Assembly (NCBI RefSeq): GCF_900637545.1 | Contig: NZ_LR134376.1 | Coordinates: 339,501 to 403,500 of the forward strand | Length of the DNA: 64,000 bases | Direction: 5' to 3' | Origin: Aeromonas encheleia | GTDB lineage: Bacteria; Pseudomonadota; Gammaproteobacteria; Enterobacterales; Aeromonadaceae | In this document: positions 1-9,808 of the stretch, piece by piece | Layout: each line of letters opens with the position of its first letter | How positions within the stretch are numbered: the first letter of the stretch is position 1 | Position numbers and translations under genes: made by a program | Notes under the pieces: model-generated | What the model was told of the DNA's origin: nothing | The model's database searches: none | Seen by the model: the letters and a program-made list of their open reading frames with translations, nothing else

Positions 1-176
1 TGGTGAGCACCTCTGGCGCCGTTGTCCTGTCCCCCCCGGCGAGGTTCTCCTTCGATAAACGCAGTGGCCGCCCCTTGGGCTCTTGCGCCGCTGGTTGCGA
101 TCTGATTGTCACTGAGGGCGCTGAGCGTACCCTGCTGCGCATCGAGTCCGAAGGCTATATACATGCCCTCCCTTAA
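1..176 (+). CDS. mshC: MshC-like minor pilin, C-terminal end only
   Basis: The window opens inside an open frame (codons in phase with position 3) that runs to a TAA at 174-176 and ends in residues EGYIHALP. The stop overlaps the start of the next gene by 14 bases. In MSHA clusters the gene before mshD is mshC, a prepilin-like minor subunit of the mannose-sensitive haemagglutinin type IV pilus, and the visible tail (two cysteines in a disulfide-like spacing) fits a pilin C-terminal domain. The N-terminal methylation signal that would prove it lies outside the window, so the identity rests mainly on position. Confidence 0.6.
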   Translation, partial: VSTSGAVVLSPPARFSFDKRSGRPLGSCAAGCDLIVTEGAERTLLRIESEGYIHALP

Positions 177-777
177 CCCCTCCCGTGGTTTTACCCTGAT
201 CGAGTTTGTCGTCGGCATAGTGCTACTGGCGGTGGCTCTCACCGGGATCTTGAGTTTGTTGAATAGCCTGGCCCCTCAAAGTGTGGATCCGGTGCAGCAG
301 GTGCGCGCCGCCCAATTGGCTCAACGCATCTTGAACGAGGTGCTGCAAAAGTCGTTCGATGAGCACTCGGATCACAACGGTGGGCGTTTCCGTTGCGGCG
401 AGACGGCCGGTACTCCGCCGGTGGCTTACGCCGCCTGCACCGATACGGCCAGCTATGGCCCGGAAGCTGAGACCAGCGCCTATCAGTTCAACGATGTCGA
501 TGATTACCAGACCAGCGCCATCTGTTCCCGCCGTCTGGCCAACTGTGACGGTGACTGGGTGCCCGCTAACTACTTCAGTGCCCAGAGCGGACAGGGGGCC
601 GATGAGAGCGAATACCGGCAGTATTGGATCCGGATCCGGGTGAGCAGGACGGATCTGACCCAGCCTGAGCTACCCGTCTGTAGCGGCACCTGCTCCATCG
701 GCAAGCGCATCGAGCTGACCGTGCGGCTGCCGGATGCGAGCGAGGTGGCGTTTGCCCTCTATCGGGGGAATTACTGA
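163..777 (+). CDS. mshD: MSHA minor pilin MshD
   Basis: Prepilin-like protein of the MSHA type IV pilus. It begins MPSLNPSRGFTLIEF: a short leader, the prepilin peptidase site G|F, and Glu at position 5 of the mature protein, followed by a hydrophobic helix that anchors it in the inner membrane before pilus assembly. An in-frame ATG at 106 exists, but 163 gives a leader of normal length for a type IV prepilin. The remaining ~170 residues form a cysteine-containing globular domain. The gene overlaps the preceding mshC-like frame, and its TGA overlaps the ATG of mshO, so the cluster is translationally coupled. Confidence 0.85.
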   Translation: MPSLNPSRGFTLIEFVVGIVLLAVALTGILSLLNSLAPQSVDPVQQVRAAQLAQRILNEVLQKSFDEHSDHNGGRFRCGETAGTPPVAYAACTDTASYGPEAETSAYQFNDVDDYQTSAICSRRLANCDGDWVPANYFSAQSGQGADESEYRQYWIRIRVSRTDLTQPELPVCSGTCSIGKRIELTVRLPDASEVAFALYRGNY

Positions 778-1547
778 TGCGGCCGTCGTCGGGTTTTACG
801 CTGGTCGAGCTGGTGATGGTGATCCTGCTGCTCGGCATCATGGCCATCTTCTCCAGCCAGTTTATCGGCATCGGCACCCAGATCTATGGCGATGCGAGTA
901 GCCGCGAGCAGTTGATGAGCGATGCCCGCTTCGCGCTGGAGCGGCTCAATCGCGAGCTGCGCGATGCGGTGCCGGGCTCGGTACGGGTGGAGGACAGCCT
1001 TGGAAATGTGGTGGAGCAGGGCAACTGCCTGCGCTTCTGGCCCATTGCCACCGCCAGCCGCTATCTGAGCCCCAATGGGAGCGGCGGGCTGACTATCATC
1101 ACCCCGGTTCGCCTCCCCGAGGTGGGTGAGCTGGCCATCGTCTACCCCCTTGCCAGCCCGGATCTCACCCTGGACCAGGGTTGTCTCTATGGCAACTGCG
1201 TCGCCAGGGTGACCTCAGTGGGTAGCCCCGTCTCGGGGGCGCTGCCGCTGGTGGTCGACAATGTCTTCACCAAAGATTCTCCGAGCTGGCGCATCTATTT
1301 CGCCAACCAGCAGGTGCGCTACTGCGTGATTGATTCAGTGTTGAACCGGAGCAGTGGCGCCATAGGCGTGAATATTGGCACTAGCACTCCCGCCCCGATG
1401 GCCGAGCATATCCGCCCGATCTCCTCTTACTTCTACCGGGATCCGGCGGCCTTCAGCCCGAGCGAGGTTGGGCTGAGGCTGATACTCGAGCAGCGCGGCG
1501 AGAGCGTCACCTTCAACCATCGGCTGGAGCCATTCAATGTCCCCTAG
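777..1547 (+). CDS. mshO: MSHA pilus biogenesis protein MshO
   Basis: 256-residue pilin-like protein starting MRPSSGFTLVELVMVI, a textbook prepilin cleavage and N-methylation motif with Glu5 of the mature chain, followed by a hydrophobic helix to about residue 28. The family (MshO, related to PilW/GspJ minor pilins) is thought to help prime pilus assembly at the inner membrane. The ATG overlaps the mshD stop (TGATG), and the 3' end overlaps mshP by 11 bases. Its place between mshD and mshP matches MSHA loci of Vibrio, Shewanella and Aeromonas. Confidence 0.88.
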   Translation: MRPSSGFTLVELVMVILLLGIMAIFSSQFIGIGTQIYGDASSREQLMSDARFALERLNRELRDAVPGSVRVEDSLGNVVEQGNCLRFWPIATASRYLSPNGSGGLTIITPVRLPEVGELAIVYPLASPDLTLDQGCLYGNCVARVTSVGSPVSGALPLVVDNVFTKDSPSWRIYFANQQVRYCVIDSVLNRSSGAIGVNIGTSTPAPMAEHIRPISSYFYRDPAAFSPSEVGLRLILEQRGESVTFNHRLEPFNVP

Positions 1548-2001
1548 CGCCTTCCCTCCCGCCATGACGGCCCAACGGGGCAGCGCCATCATGATCGCGC
1601 TCTTCGTCATCGTCATCATGGCCCTGCTGGCGGCGGCCATGGGCCGCTTTCTGGTCGACAGCGGCGAGAAGAACACGGTCGAGGTGCGCGGTGTGCGGGC
1701 CCTGATGGCGGCCCAGAGCGGGTTGGAAATAGCCCTCTATCGGCTCTATCCCAACGATCACTGGACCGCCCAGCGGTGTGATGCACTGACCAGGACCGCC
1801 TTCCCTATCCCCGGGCTGGTGGATTGCCAGGTCAGCGTGACCTGTCAGCCCATCACCGCGAGTACGAACGGGATGACCAAGACCAGCTACCGGTTTCGCA
1901 GCGAAGGGCGCTGTGGCAATGCGGACCCGAACAGCCCAAGCCCGGATTTCGCCGTCAGCCGGACCCTGGTGGCGGAAGCCTTTGATGGAGTCAACCCATG
2001 A
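1537..2001 (+). CDS. mshP: MSHA biogenesis protein MshP
   Basis: 154-residue protein with an N-terminal segment GSAIMIALFVIVIMALLAAAMG that resembles the PilX/GspK type of minor pilin: a G-S junction after a short basic leader, then a long hydrophobic helix. It lacks the Glu5 of major pilins at the usual place, as is common in this subgroup. The rest is a small globular domain with four or five cysteines. It overlaps mshO upstream and mshQ downstream (ATG at 1998). Predicted role: inner-membrane minor component of the MSHA pilus machinery. Confidence 0.82.
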   Translation: MSPSAFPPAMTAQRGSAIMIALFVIVIMALLAAAMGRFLVDSGEKNTVEVRGVRALMAAQSGLEIALYRLYPNDHWTAQRCDALTRTAFPIPGLVDCQVSVTCQPITASTNGMTKTSYRFRSEGRCGNADPNSPSPDFAVSRTLVAEAFDGVNP

Positions 2002-4898
2002 TGGCCCGCTGGTTATTCGCCTTGTCTCTGGCATGGATGGCGACACCGGCCCTGGCCGCATTTGAGGCAATAGATACCGGGGCCATATTCCCGGCGGTGG
2101 TGCAGGGCCATCACGGTAACAGCAACGATACCTGCCATCAGATCAGTGGCGATCAGCTCTATCAGGTCAATAATCCGCAGATAAATGGCACCGGGGGCAA
2201 GGCGTTAAATTTCTGCTCAATCAACAAGGATCAGAACCATACCCCGCGTTGCGACAACGGTGTCGGGGGCTATCAGGCTTGTCAGGTGACGAAGGAGGAC
2301 ATTCGTGGGTTGCAGTTGTTCGGTCATAACCAGTTTCCCTCCATCGGTGCGACCAACTCGCTGATCTGCGAATCCGGGCAACAAACCGTCCCCCTCGGCC
2401 GCTATGGCACCATCACGGCTGAAAATTGTGTCCTGACCTTTCCCAGCCGCAGCGAGTACCTGCTGAGGAACGTCACGCTGAGAAACAATGCGACCCTGTT
2501 GCTCGGTGAGGGGGATTACTATATCGATCAACTGACGATAGATAATGGCGACATCAGGCTGACGGGGTCGGGACTGACACGTATCTTTATCAACCAGGAC
2601 GTCAGGTTCTTGAACAACGTCAACGTCAACGCAGACAAGAAGGGCAGTCTGGTATGGGTTAACTACGACAACATGGTGCTCGACAACAGCACCAAGTTTT
2701 ACGGTTATCTCTATACCGATAACAAGTTGACCATGAATAACCGTGCCGCCATTTATGGCCGTGTCACCGCCCGTTATCTGAGCATGGATGCGCAGTCCAG
2801 CATCAATGACTTCGAGTCGGTGCCCCCGGTAGGCATCCAGATCGATCACTTCGAATTCGATCACAGTGGCAACGCCCTGACCTGCAATCCGGAGACCCTG
2901 ACCATACGCGCCTGTGCCAATGCATCCTGCAGTACAAGGGTCATGGATCCGGTGACTGCGACCCTGCTCCCGGTGACGAGTGCCAGTGGCGGCTGGGTGG
3001 GGGGCAACCAGGTGAGCTTCAGCGGCGGCACTGCCAACTACCAGCTGAGGCAGAACACGGCCGGTGCCGTGACTGTGGGGGTCAGTCATTCCACCCCGAC
3101 GGCCAATGCTCCCACCCTGTGCCGGGCCGGGGGCGGTGCACTCAGCACCACCGCCTGTACCCTTAACTTTGCCGACAGCGGCTTCCTGTTCGATGTGCTG
3201 GACACTTACGCCAACAGGCCGCAGCAGGTACAGCTGAAGGCGGTGAAGAAAGACAGCGCGAGCCAGAAGTGCGTGCCCGGCTTTGCCGGCGTCAGCAAGC
3301 CGGTCAGCTTCTGGAGCGATTACGTCAGCCCGAGCGGCAACGGCTTTGGCAGCAAGGTGACGGTCAATGGCAACGCCATCGCGACGACCCAGGGGGCGGC
3401 CACCGCCAGCAACCTGAGCTTCGATGCCCAGGGGGAGGCGACCCTGACGGTCAATTATCCGGATGCGGGTCAGATGCAGCTCAACGCCCGCCACCAGGGC
3501 AGCGGCGACAGCGCCGGGCTGGTGATGACGGGGGGAGATCAGTTCATCAGCCGCCCGGTCGGGCTCTGCATCACGGCCCCGCAAGGGGCCTGCGCGGCGG
3601 GGGATATCAGCTGCCCGGTATTCAAGAAGACCGGTGAAGCCTTCCCGATCAGCCTTGGGGCCGTGGCCTGGCAGTCCGATAACGACGCCGATCTCTGCCG
3701 CGGCAATCTGGCGACCCCCAACTTTGCGCTTACCGGGATAGCGCTCGCTAGCCAGTTGGTTGCCCCCCAACCCGGGGTGGAGGCGGTCGTCGGTACGGCT
3801 AGCTACGACCATGCCATCACGACCGCCAGCAACCTCAACGTGGTCGGGCAGTCGGTCAACGAGGTCGGGGTGTTCCGGATGCAGGCGACCCCGCCAGCTG
3901 GCGGCTACTTCGGCTATACCATAACCCCCGCGCTCAGCGCGCCGCTGGGGCGCTTTATCCCGCTGGACTTCAATCTGGTCAGCGGAGACATAGCGCCGGC
4001 CTGTGGCGCCTTCAGTTATATGGGGCAGCCCTTCCTGACGCAGTTGCATATTGAGGCCCGCAACCAGCTCGGACGGGTCACTCAGAACTATAGAGAGAGC
4101 TTCGCCAAGGGCGATGCCTACCTGAGCACGGCCAACAACAGAGATGGGATAGCACTCTCTGCCCGGCTGCGCAGCCTGGGACCGCTGCCATGGGTGGCGG
4201 GGGGGGCTGATTTCAGCGGGCCGACCGAGTTTGCCCGCCTCTCCGATAGCCAGCCTGACGGCCCCTACCGCGAGCTGCTGTTTGGTCTCTATATGCAGGA
4301 CAACGATGGCGGGCAGACGCTGATCGCGGCCCCCGATTTCAATGCCCAACAGGCCGGGACATGCAGCGGCTCGGGTTGCAACGCCAAGCAGATCGATGCC
4401 AGCCCCATGGAGGCCTATTTCGGGCGGGTGCTGGCCGGCACGGCGCAGGGGGTGGCGTCGGCGCCGCTGACGGTGCCGCTGCAACTGCAATATCACGAGG
4501 CAGGCAGCTGGCACCGGCAGTGGGCGGATCAATGTACCCGGCTCTCCCTGCTGGATGGAGGGTTCGAGTTTACCGATAGCAGCCAGAGCTTCGATACAGG
4601 GAGCGGCGATCTGACCCTGGACGAGAACACCAAGATCCGGCTCGGGCTTGGTCCGGTCGCGCCCGGCGCCATGACGGCGACGGTGCAGGATGGCGTCATC
4701 GCCTTGCAGCTGGCGGCCCCGGACCAGACGGTGCGCATTCCCTTCCGAATCGATCTGAGCAAGCAACCCGAGTCGGCGCTGCAACCAGGACGGCGGCCGC
4801 TCTGGCTTTCGGACCCCCAGAGTCTGGATGGCATGGCGATTTTTGGCATCGGTCGCGGCAATGACAGAATTATTTATCGGCGTGAGGTGATGCCCTGA
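1998..4898 (+). CDS. mshQ: MSHA biogenesis protein MshQ
   Basis: Large exported protein (966 residues) with a signal peptide, MMARWLFALSLAWMATPALA, cleaved after ALA. The first ~270 mature residues look like a beta-helical or polymer-forming segment (repeated hydrophobic/Asn patterns such as LRNVTLRNNATLLLGEGDYYI). The remaining ~650 residues match the general character of the MshQ C-terminal region (DUF6701-like, beta-rich, with cysteine pairs). It is the last gene of the MSHA cluster and overlaps mshP by 4 bases. In characterised systems MshQ is needed for, or located at, the pilus; whether it is a tip adhesin is inference. Confidence 0.85.
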   Translation: MMARWLFALSLAWMATPALAAFEAIDTGAIFPAVVQGHHGNSNDTCHQISGDQLYQVNNPQINGTGGKALNFCSINKDQNHTPRCDNGVGGYQACQVTKEDIRGLQLFGHNQFPSIGATNSLICESGQQTVPLGRYGTITAENCVLTFPSRSEYLLRNVTLRNNATLLLGEGDYYIDQLTIDNGDIRLTGSGLTRIFINQDVRFLNNVNVNADKKGSLVWVNYDNMVLDNSTKFYGYLYTDNKLTMNNRAAIYGRVTARYLSMDAQSSINDFESVPPVGIQIDHFEFDHSGNALTCNPETLTIRACANASCSTRVMDPVTATLLPVTSASGGWVGGNQVSFSGGTANYQLRQNTAGAVTVGVSHSTPTANAPTLCRAGGGALSTTACTLNFADSGFLFDVLDTYANRPQQVQLKAVKKDSASQKCVPGFAGVSKPVSFWSDYVSPSGNGFGSKVTVNGNAIATTQGAATASNLSFDAQGEATLTVNYPDAGQMQLNARHQGSGDSAGLVMTGGDQFISRPVGLCITAPQGACAAGDISCPVFKKTGEAFPISLGAVAWQSDNDADLCRGNLATPNFALTGIALASQLVAPQPGVEAVVGTASYDHAITTASNLNVVGQSVNEVGVFRMQATPPAGGYFGYTITPALSAPLGRFIPLDFNLVSGDIAPACGAFSYMGQPFLTQLHIEARNQLGRVTQNYRESFAKGDAYLSTANNRDGIALSARLRSLGPLPWVAGGADFSGPTEFARLSDSQPDGPYRELLFGLYMQDNDGGQTLIAAPDFNAQQAGTCSGSGCNAKQIDASPMEAYFGRVLAGTAQGVASAPLTVPLQLQYHEAGSWHRQWADQCTRLSLLDGGFEFTDSSQSFDTGSGDLTLDENTKIRLGLGPVAPGAMTATVQDGVIALQLAAPDQTVRIPFRIDLSKQPESALQPGRRPLWLSDPQSLDGMAIFGIGRGNDRIIYRREVMP

Positions 4899-5042
4899 AA
4901 TTGATCTGTCGATGAGGATCGGGACCGTTTGGCCTGAGCTTGAGACTTATCTCCTTGTTTCGTAGAGTTTGTCTGCCTGAGCGGGTGAGTGATGACTCGC
5001 ATTTTTGTCGCGCTTGATTGATTGGCGACAGTTTGAGCGCTT

Positions 5043-5060
5043 GCCCATTGAGGTGGGCAT
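5043..5060 (+). promoter_or_regulatory. Hairpin in the mreB leader region
   Basis: A 6-bp stem (TGCCCA / TGGGCA) with a 6-base loop sits about 55 bases ahead of mreB, inside the 216-base gap after mshQ. No T-tract follows, so it is not an obvious terminator; it probably lies in the mreB 5' leader. I could not choose a promoter in this gap with confidence. Confidence 0.3.
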
Positions 5061-5072
5061 TGGTAAAGTTAG

Positions 5073-6155
<1,083 letters not shown>

Positions 6156-6162
6156 GACCCAA

Positions 6163-6190
6163 AGCCGGCCAGCGTGCCGGCTCTTTTTTG
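6163..6190 (+). terminator. Hairpin with T-run between mreB and mreC
   Basis: Stem AGCCGGC (6163-6169) pairs with GCCGGCT (6176-6182) around a 6-base loop and is followed by CTTTTTTG. It has the full form of an intrinsic terminator, yet mreC starts only about 10 bases further on. It probably acts as a partial terminator that sets MreB above MreC and MreD. Confidence 0.75.
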
Positions 6191-6197
6191 ACGACTC

Positions 6198-7118
6198 ATG
6201 AAACCCATTTTTGGTAGAGGCCCTTCGCTTCAGTTACGGTTGTTTCTCGCCGTCATCATCTCTGTTGCTGCCATCGTCGCGGACTCCCGCTTCGGTGTGT
6301 TTACCCATGTCCGCGTTTATCTGAGCTCGCTGGTCAGCCCGCTGCAATACATCGCCAACGCCCCCGGCACCCTGCTCGATACCATGTCGACCCAGGTGCA
6401 GACCCGCTCCAGCCTCATCGAACAGACCAAGCAGCAGGAACAACAGCTGTTCACCCTGCGCTCGCGCCTGCTCAAGCTGGATCAGCTGGAGCACGAGAAC
6501 CAGCGGCTGCGTGAGCTGCTCGGTTCGCCGGTGCACAAGGAGTCCCGCAAGATGGTGGCCGAGCTGCTGTCGGTGGATTCCGACCCCTTCAGCCATCAGG
6601 TGCTGATCAACAAGGGGGCGCTGGACGGCGTCTATAACGGCCAGCCGGTGATCAACGATCAGGGGGTGATTGGTCAGGTGCTGCACGTGGGTTCCACCAC
6701 CAGCCGCGTCCTGCTGGTCACCGACTCCAGCCACGGCATCCCGGTGCGGGTGCTGCGCAACGATCTGCGCGCCATCGCCTCCGGCAGTGGCGAACTCGAC
6801 AAGCTCGAGCTGCGCAACCTGCCGCGCAATACCGATGTGCAGGTCGGCGATCTGCTGGTGACCTCGGGTCTCGGCGGTCGTTTCCCGGAAGGCTACCCGG
6901 TGGCGACCGTGACTCGCTCCGACTATGTGGAGGGCAAGCCCTTCGCCCAGGTCGAAGCCAAGCCGCTGGTGGAGCTGGACCGATTGCGCTACCTGCTGCT
7001 GCTGTGGACCGACAAGAAGCCGGAAGTGCACGACAATGATGCCCTGGCACCGGCTCAGGCGCCAGCTCCGGCGGCGTCCGCGGCGACGGCCACCTCGGCG
7101 GCGGGAGCGACGCGCTGA
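6198..7118 (+). CDS. mreC: Cell-shape protein MreC
   Basis: Bitopic inner-membrane protein that links MreB filaments to the periplasmic PBP2/RodA machinery. Features: short cytoplasmic N-terminus, one membrane helix at about residues 15-38, a coiled coil (about 65-110, rich in Gln and Glu), then the beta-rich MreC domain to about 270. The last ~30 residues are an Ala/Pro-rich tail (APAQAPAPAASAATATSAAG) that is presumably disordered. No good ribosome-binding site precedes the ATG, which lies just after the terminator hairpin. Its TGA overlaps the ATG of mreD. Confidence 0.95.
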   Translation: MKPIFGRGPSLQLRLFLAVIISVAAIVADSRFGVFTHVRVYLSSLVSPLQYIANAPGTLLDTMSTQVQTRSSLIEQTKQQEQQLFTLRSRLLKLDQLEHENQRLRELLGSPVHKESRKMVAELLSVDSDPFSHQVLINKGALDGVYNGQPVINDQGVIGQVLHVGSTTSRVLLVTDSSHGIPVRVLRNDLRAIASGSGELDKLELRNLPRNTDVQVGDLLVTSGLGGRFPEGYPVATVTRSDYVEGKPFAQVEAKPLVELDRLRYLLLLWTDKKPEVHDNDALAPAQAPAPAASAATATSAAGATR

Positions 7119-7603
7119 TGCTGCAACCCGCCAGTGGCAGGATCTGGATCTGGGTCTCGATCCTGCTGGCTCTGTGCCTGTCGATCCTGCCGCTCCCCTT
7201 TCAATTCGAACCCTTCCGGCCGGACTGGCTCGCCATGGTGCTCATCTACTGGGCGCTGGCGTTGCCGCACCGGGCCAACGTCGGCACCGCCTGGGTGGCG
7301 GGCCTGCTGCTGGACGTGCTGCTCGGCAGCACGCTCGGGGTGCGGGCCATGGCCATGGCCATCACCACCTATCTGGCGGCCTTCCAGTTCCAGAAGATCC
7401 GCAACTTCTCCCTTTGGCAGCAGGCGCTGATCATCGGCCTGCTCTCGCTGGTGGGCAAGATCACCGTGTTCTGGGCCGAGCACCTGTTCAGCCGTGCCAG
7501 CCTCAATTTCGCCTATTTTTGGTCGACCCTGACGACGATGCTAATATGGCCCTGGATCTTTATGGTCTTGCGCAAGGTGCGCCGTCACTTCAATATTAAG
7601 TGA
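7118..7603 (+). CDS. mreD: Rod-shape-determining membrane protein MreD
   Basis: 161-residue integral membrane protein with about five hydrophobic helices and little else, the normal size and profile of MreD. It works with MreC in the elongasome. The ATG overlaps the mreC stop (TGATG), so translation is coupled. The C-terminus is basic (LRKVRRHFNIK), as expected for a cytoplasmic tail. Confidence 0.93.
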   Translation: MLQPASGRIWIWVSILLALCLSILPLPFQFEPFRPDWLAMVLIYWALALPHRANVGTAWVAGLLLDVLLGSTLGVRAMAMAITTYLAAFQFQKIRNFSLWQQALIIGLLSLVGKITVFWAEHLFSRASLNFAYFWSTLTTMLIWPWIFMVLRKVRRHFNIK

Positions 7604-7654
7604 ACATGAGCAAAAACAACGGATTGTAACTGCGTCTCATCTCATTGAGTGAAT

Positions 7655-8242
7655 ATGAACAAGCACAACGAACTACAACTCTATCTCGCCTCGGGCTCCC
7701 CCCGTCGGCACGAATTATTGACCCGCCTGGGCTACCGTTTCGAGGTGCTCAGGCTGGATGTTCCCGAGCAACGGGAAGCGGGCGAGAAGCCCCAGGATTA
7801 TGTCTGCCGGCTCGCCCGTGACAAGGCGATGGCCGGGGTGGCCGCCGCCCCGACCGCGCTGCCGGTGCTGGGCGCCGACACCATAGTGGTGCTGGGGGAT
7901 CGGGTGCTGGAGAAACCCTCCGATCTGCTCGACGCCAAAGACATGCTGGAGGCGCTCTCCGGCAAGGTACATCAGGTGATGACGGCGGTGGCGTTGGCCA
8001 CCCCGGAGCGCTGCGACGTGCGGCTGGTCACCACCAACGTGGCGTTTCGCAAGCTGGACGAGGCCGAGATCGAGGCCTACTGGCGCACCGGTGAGCCCTG
8101 CGACAAGGCCGGCGCCTATGCCATTCAGGGCATCGCCGGCAAGTTTGTCAGCCGGCTCGAGGGGAGCTACAGCGCCGTGGTCGGCCTGCCCCTGCTGGAA
8201 ACGGATCTGCTGATCCGCCAGCAGCTCGAACAGAGCCGATAA
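7655..8242 (+). CDS. maf: Maf family nucleotide pyrophosphatase (YhdE type)
   Basis: Housecleaning nucleoside-triphosphate pyrophosphatase of the Maf/HAM1-like fold; YhdE-type enzymes act on dTTP, UTP and modified pyrimidine nucleotides. Motifs seen: [12 protein letters not shown] near the start (substrate-binding loop), GADTIVV in the middle, and [14 protein letters not shown] toward the C-terminus. A GTG at 7649 is in frame, but ATG 7655 gives the usual Maf N-terminus. The place between mreD and rng is conserved in many gammaproteobacteria. The start region resembles a short sequence 47 bases upstream (see findings). Confidence 0.93.
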   Translation: MNKHNELQLYLASGSPRRHELLTRLGYRFEVLRLDVPEQREAGEKPQDYVCRLARDKAMAGVAAAPTALPVLGADTIVVLGDRVLEKPSDLLDAKDMLEALSGKVHQVMTAVALATPERCDVRLVTTNVAFRKLDEAEIEAYWRTGEPCDKAGAYAIQGIAGKFVSRLEGSYSAVVGLPLLETDLLIRQQLEQSR

Positions 8243-8338
8243 CCCGCCCCAGCGGTCTCCTGCTGCGTTACCACCTGCGTTGCGCGTGCCCTGCCGGACT
8301 GGCAGTCAGAATTCAAAACTAGAAAGGCAAGGTAACTT

Positions 8339-9808
8339 ATGTCAGTCGAACTGCTGGTGAACGTCACCCCCTCCGAAACCCGGGTCGCCCTGGTCGAGAA
8401 CGGCCTGCTGCAGGAAGTGCATGTAGAGCGTCAGGCCAAGCGCGGCATAGTGGGCAACATCTACAAGGGCAAGATCAGCCGGGTGCTGCCCGGCATGCAG
8501 GCCGCCTTCGTCGACATCGGCATGGACAAGGCCGCCTTCCTGCACGCCTCCGACATAGTGCCGCACACCGAGTGCGTGGCGGTGAAGGAGAAGGAGCAGT
8601 TCCAGGCCGGCAACATCGCCGAGCTGGTGCGCCAGGGTCAAGACATCATGGTGCAGGTGGTCAAGGATCCGCTGGGTACCAAGGGTGCCCGCCTCACCAC
8701 CGACATCACCCTGCCCTCCCGCTATCTGGTGTTTATGCCGGGCAGCGCTCACGTCGGCGTCTCCCAACGCATCGAATCGGAAGCGGAGCGCGAGCGCCTC
8801 AAGCGCACCGTAGCGGGCTACGTGGATGATCTCGGCGGTTACATCATCCGCACCGCCGCCGAAGGGGTGGGGGAGCAGGAGCTGGAGCAGGACGCCGCCT
8901 TCCTCAAGCGGCTGTGGCGCAAGATCCTGGAGCGCAAGCAGAAGTACCCGCCCTGCAAGATCCTCTACGAGGATCCCAGCCTGGCCTTCCGGGTGGTGCG
9001 TGACTTCGTCGGCGCCGAGCTCGACAAGATCCGGGTCGACTCGCGCCAGAGCTTCGAGCTGCTCTCGCATTTCACCGGGGAGTATGTGCCCGAGCTCGCG
9101 AACAAGCTGGAGTACTACTCCGGCGAGTCGCCCATATTCGATCTCTACGACGTGGAGAACGAGATCCAGCGCGCCCTTGAGCGCAAGGTGGAGCTGAAAT
9201 CCGGCGGCTACCTCATCATCGACCAGACCGAAGCCATGACCACGGTGGACATCAACACCGGCGCCTTCGTCGGCCACCGCAATCTGGAAGAGACCATCTT
9301 CAACACCAACGTCGAGGCGACCGCCGCCATCGCCCGCCACCTGCGGCTGCGCAACCTCGGTGGCATCATCATCATCGACTTCATCGACATGCAGTCGGAG
9401 GATCACCGCCGTCGGGTACTGCACAGCCTGGAGCTGGCGCTGGCCAAGGACAGGGCCAAGACCAACGTCAACGGCTTCTCCCAGCTCGGGCTGGTGGAGA
9501 TGACCCGCAAGCGCACCCGTGAGAGCCTGGAGCATGTGCTCTGCTCCGAGTGCCCGGAGTGCAAGGGCCGTGGCCGGGTCAAGACGGTGGAGTCGGTCTG
9601 CTTCGAGATCCTGCGGGAGATCATCCGGGTCAACCGCGCCTACGATGCGGATCAGTTCACCGTCTACGCGGCCCCCTCGGTGGCCGACTACCTGCGGGGC
9701 GAGGAATCACACAGTCTGGCCGAGCTGGAAGTCTTCATCGGCAAACAGGTCAGGGTGGTGACTGAGCCGCTCTGTGGGCAGGAACAATTCGATGTGGTGA
9801 TGATGTAA
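8339..9808 (+). CDS. rng: Ribonuclease G
   Basis: Endoribonuclease of the RNase E/G family, involved in 16S rRNA 5' maturation and mRNA decay. The 489-residue length equals that of E. coli RNase G, with no long C-terminal scaffold as in RNase E. The S1 RNA-binding domain is at about 35-125, the DNase I-like catalytic core has metal ligands in MTTVDINTGAF and IIIIDFIDM, and the Zn-link cysteines lie in the segment CSECPECKGRGRVKT. A ribosome-binding site (AAGG) precedes the ATG. The next gene starts on the base after its stop. Confidence 0.96.
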   Translation: MSVELLVNVTPSETRVALVENGLLQEVHVERQAKRGIVGNIYKGKISRVLPGMQAAFVDIGMDKAAFLHASDIVPHTECVAVKEKEQFQAGNIAELVRQGQDIMVQVVKDPLGTKGARLTTDITLPSRYLVFMPGSAHVGVSQRIESEAERERLKRTVAGYVDDLGGYIIRTAAEGVGEQELEQDAAFLKRLWRKILERKQKYPPCKILYEDPSLAFRVVRDFVGAELDKIRVDSRQSFELLSHFTGEYVPELANKLEYYSGESPIFDLYDVENEIQRALERKVELKSGGYLIIDQTEAMTTVDINTGAFVGHRNLEETIFNTNVEATAAIARHLRLRNLGGIIIIDFIDMQSEDHRRRVLHSLELALAKDRAKTNVNGFSQLGLVEMTRKRTRESLEHVLCSECPECKGRGRVKTVESVCFEILREIIRVNRAYDADQFTVYAAPSVADYLRGEESHSLAELEVFIGKQVRVVTEPLCGQEQFDVVMM

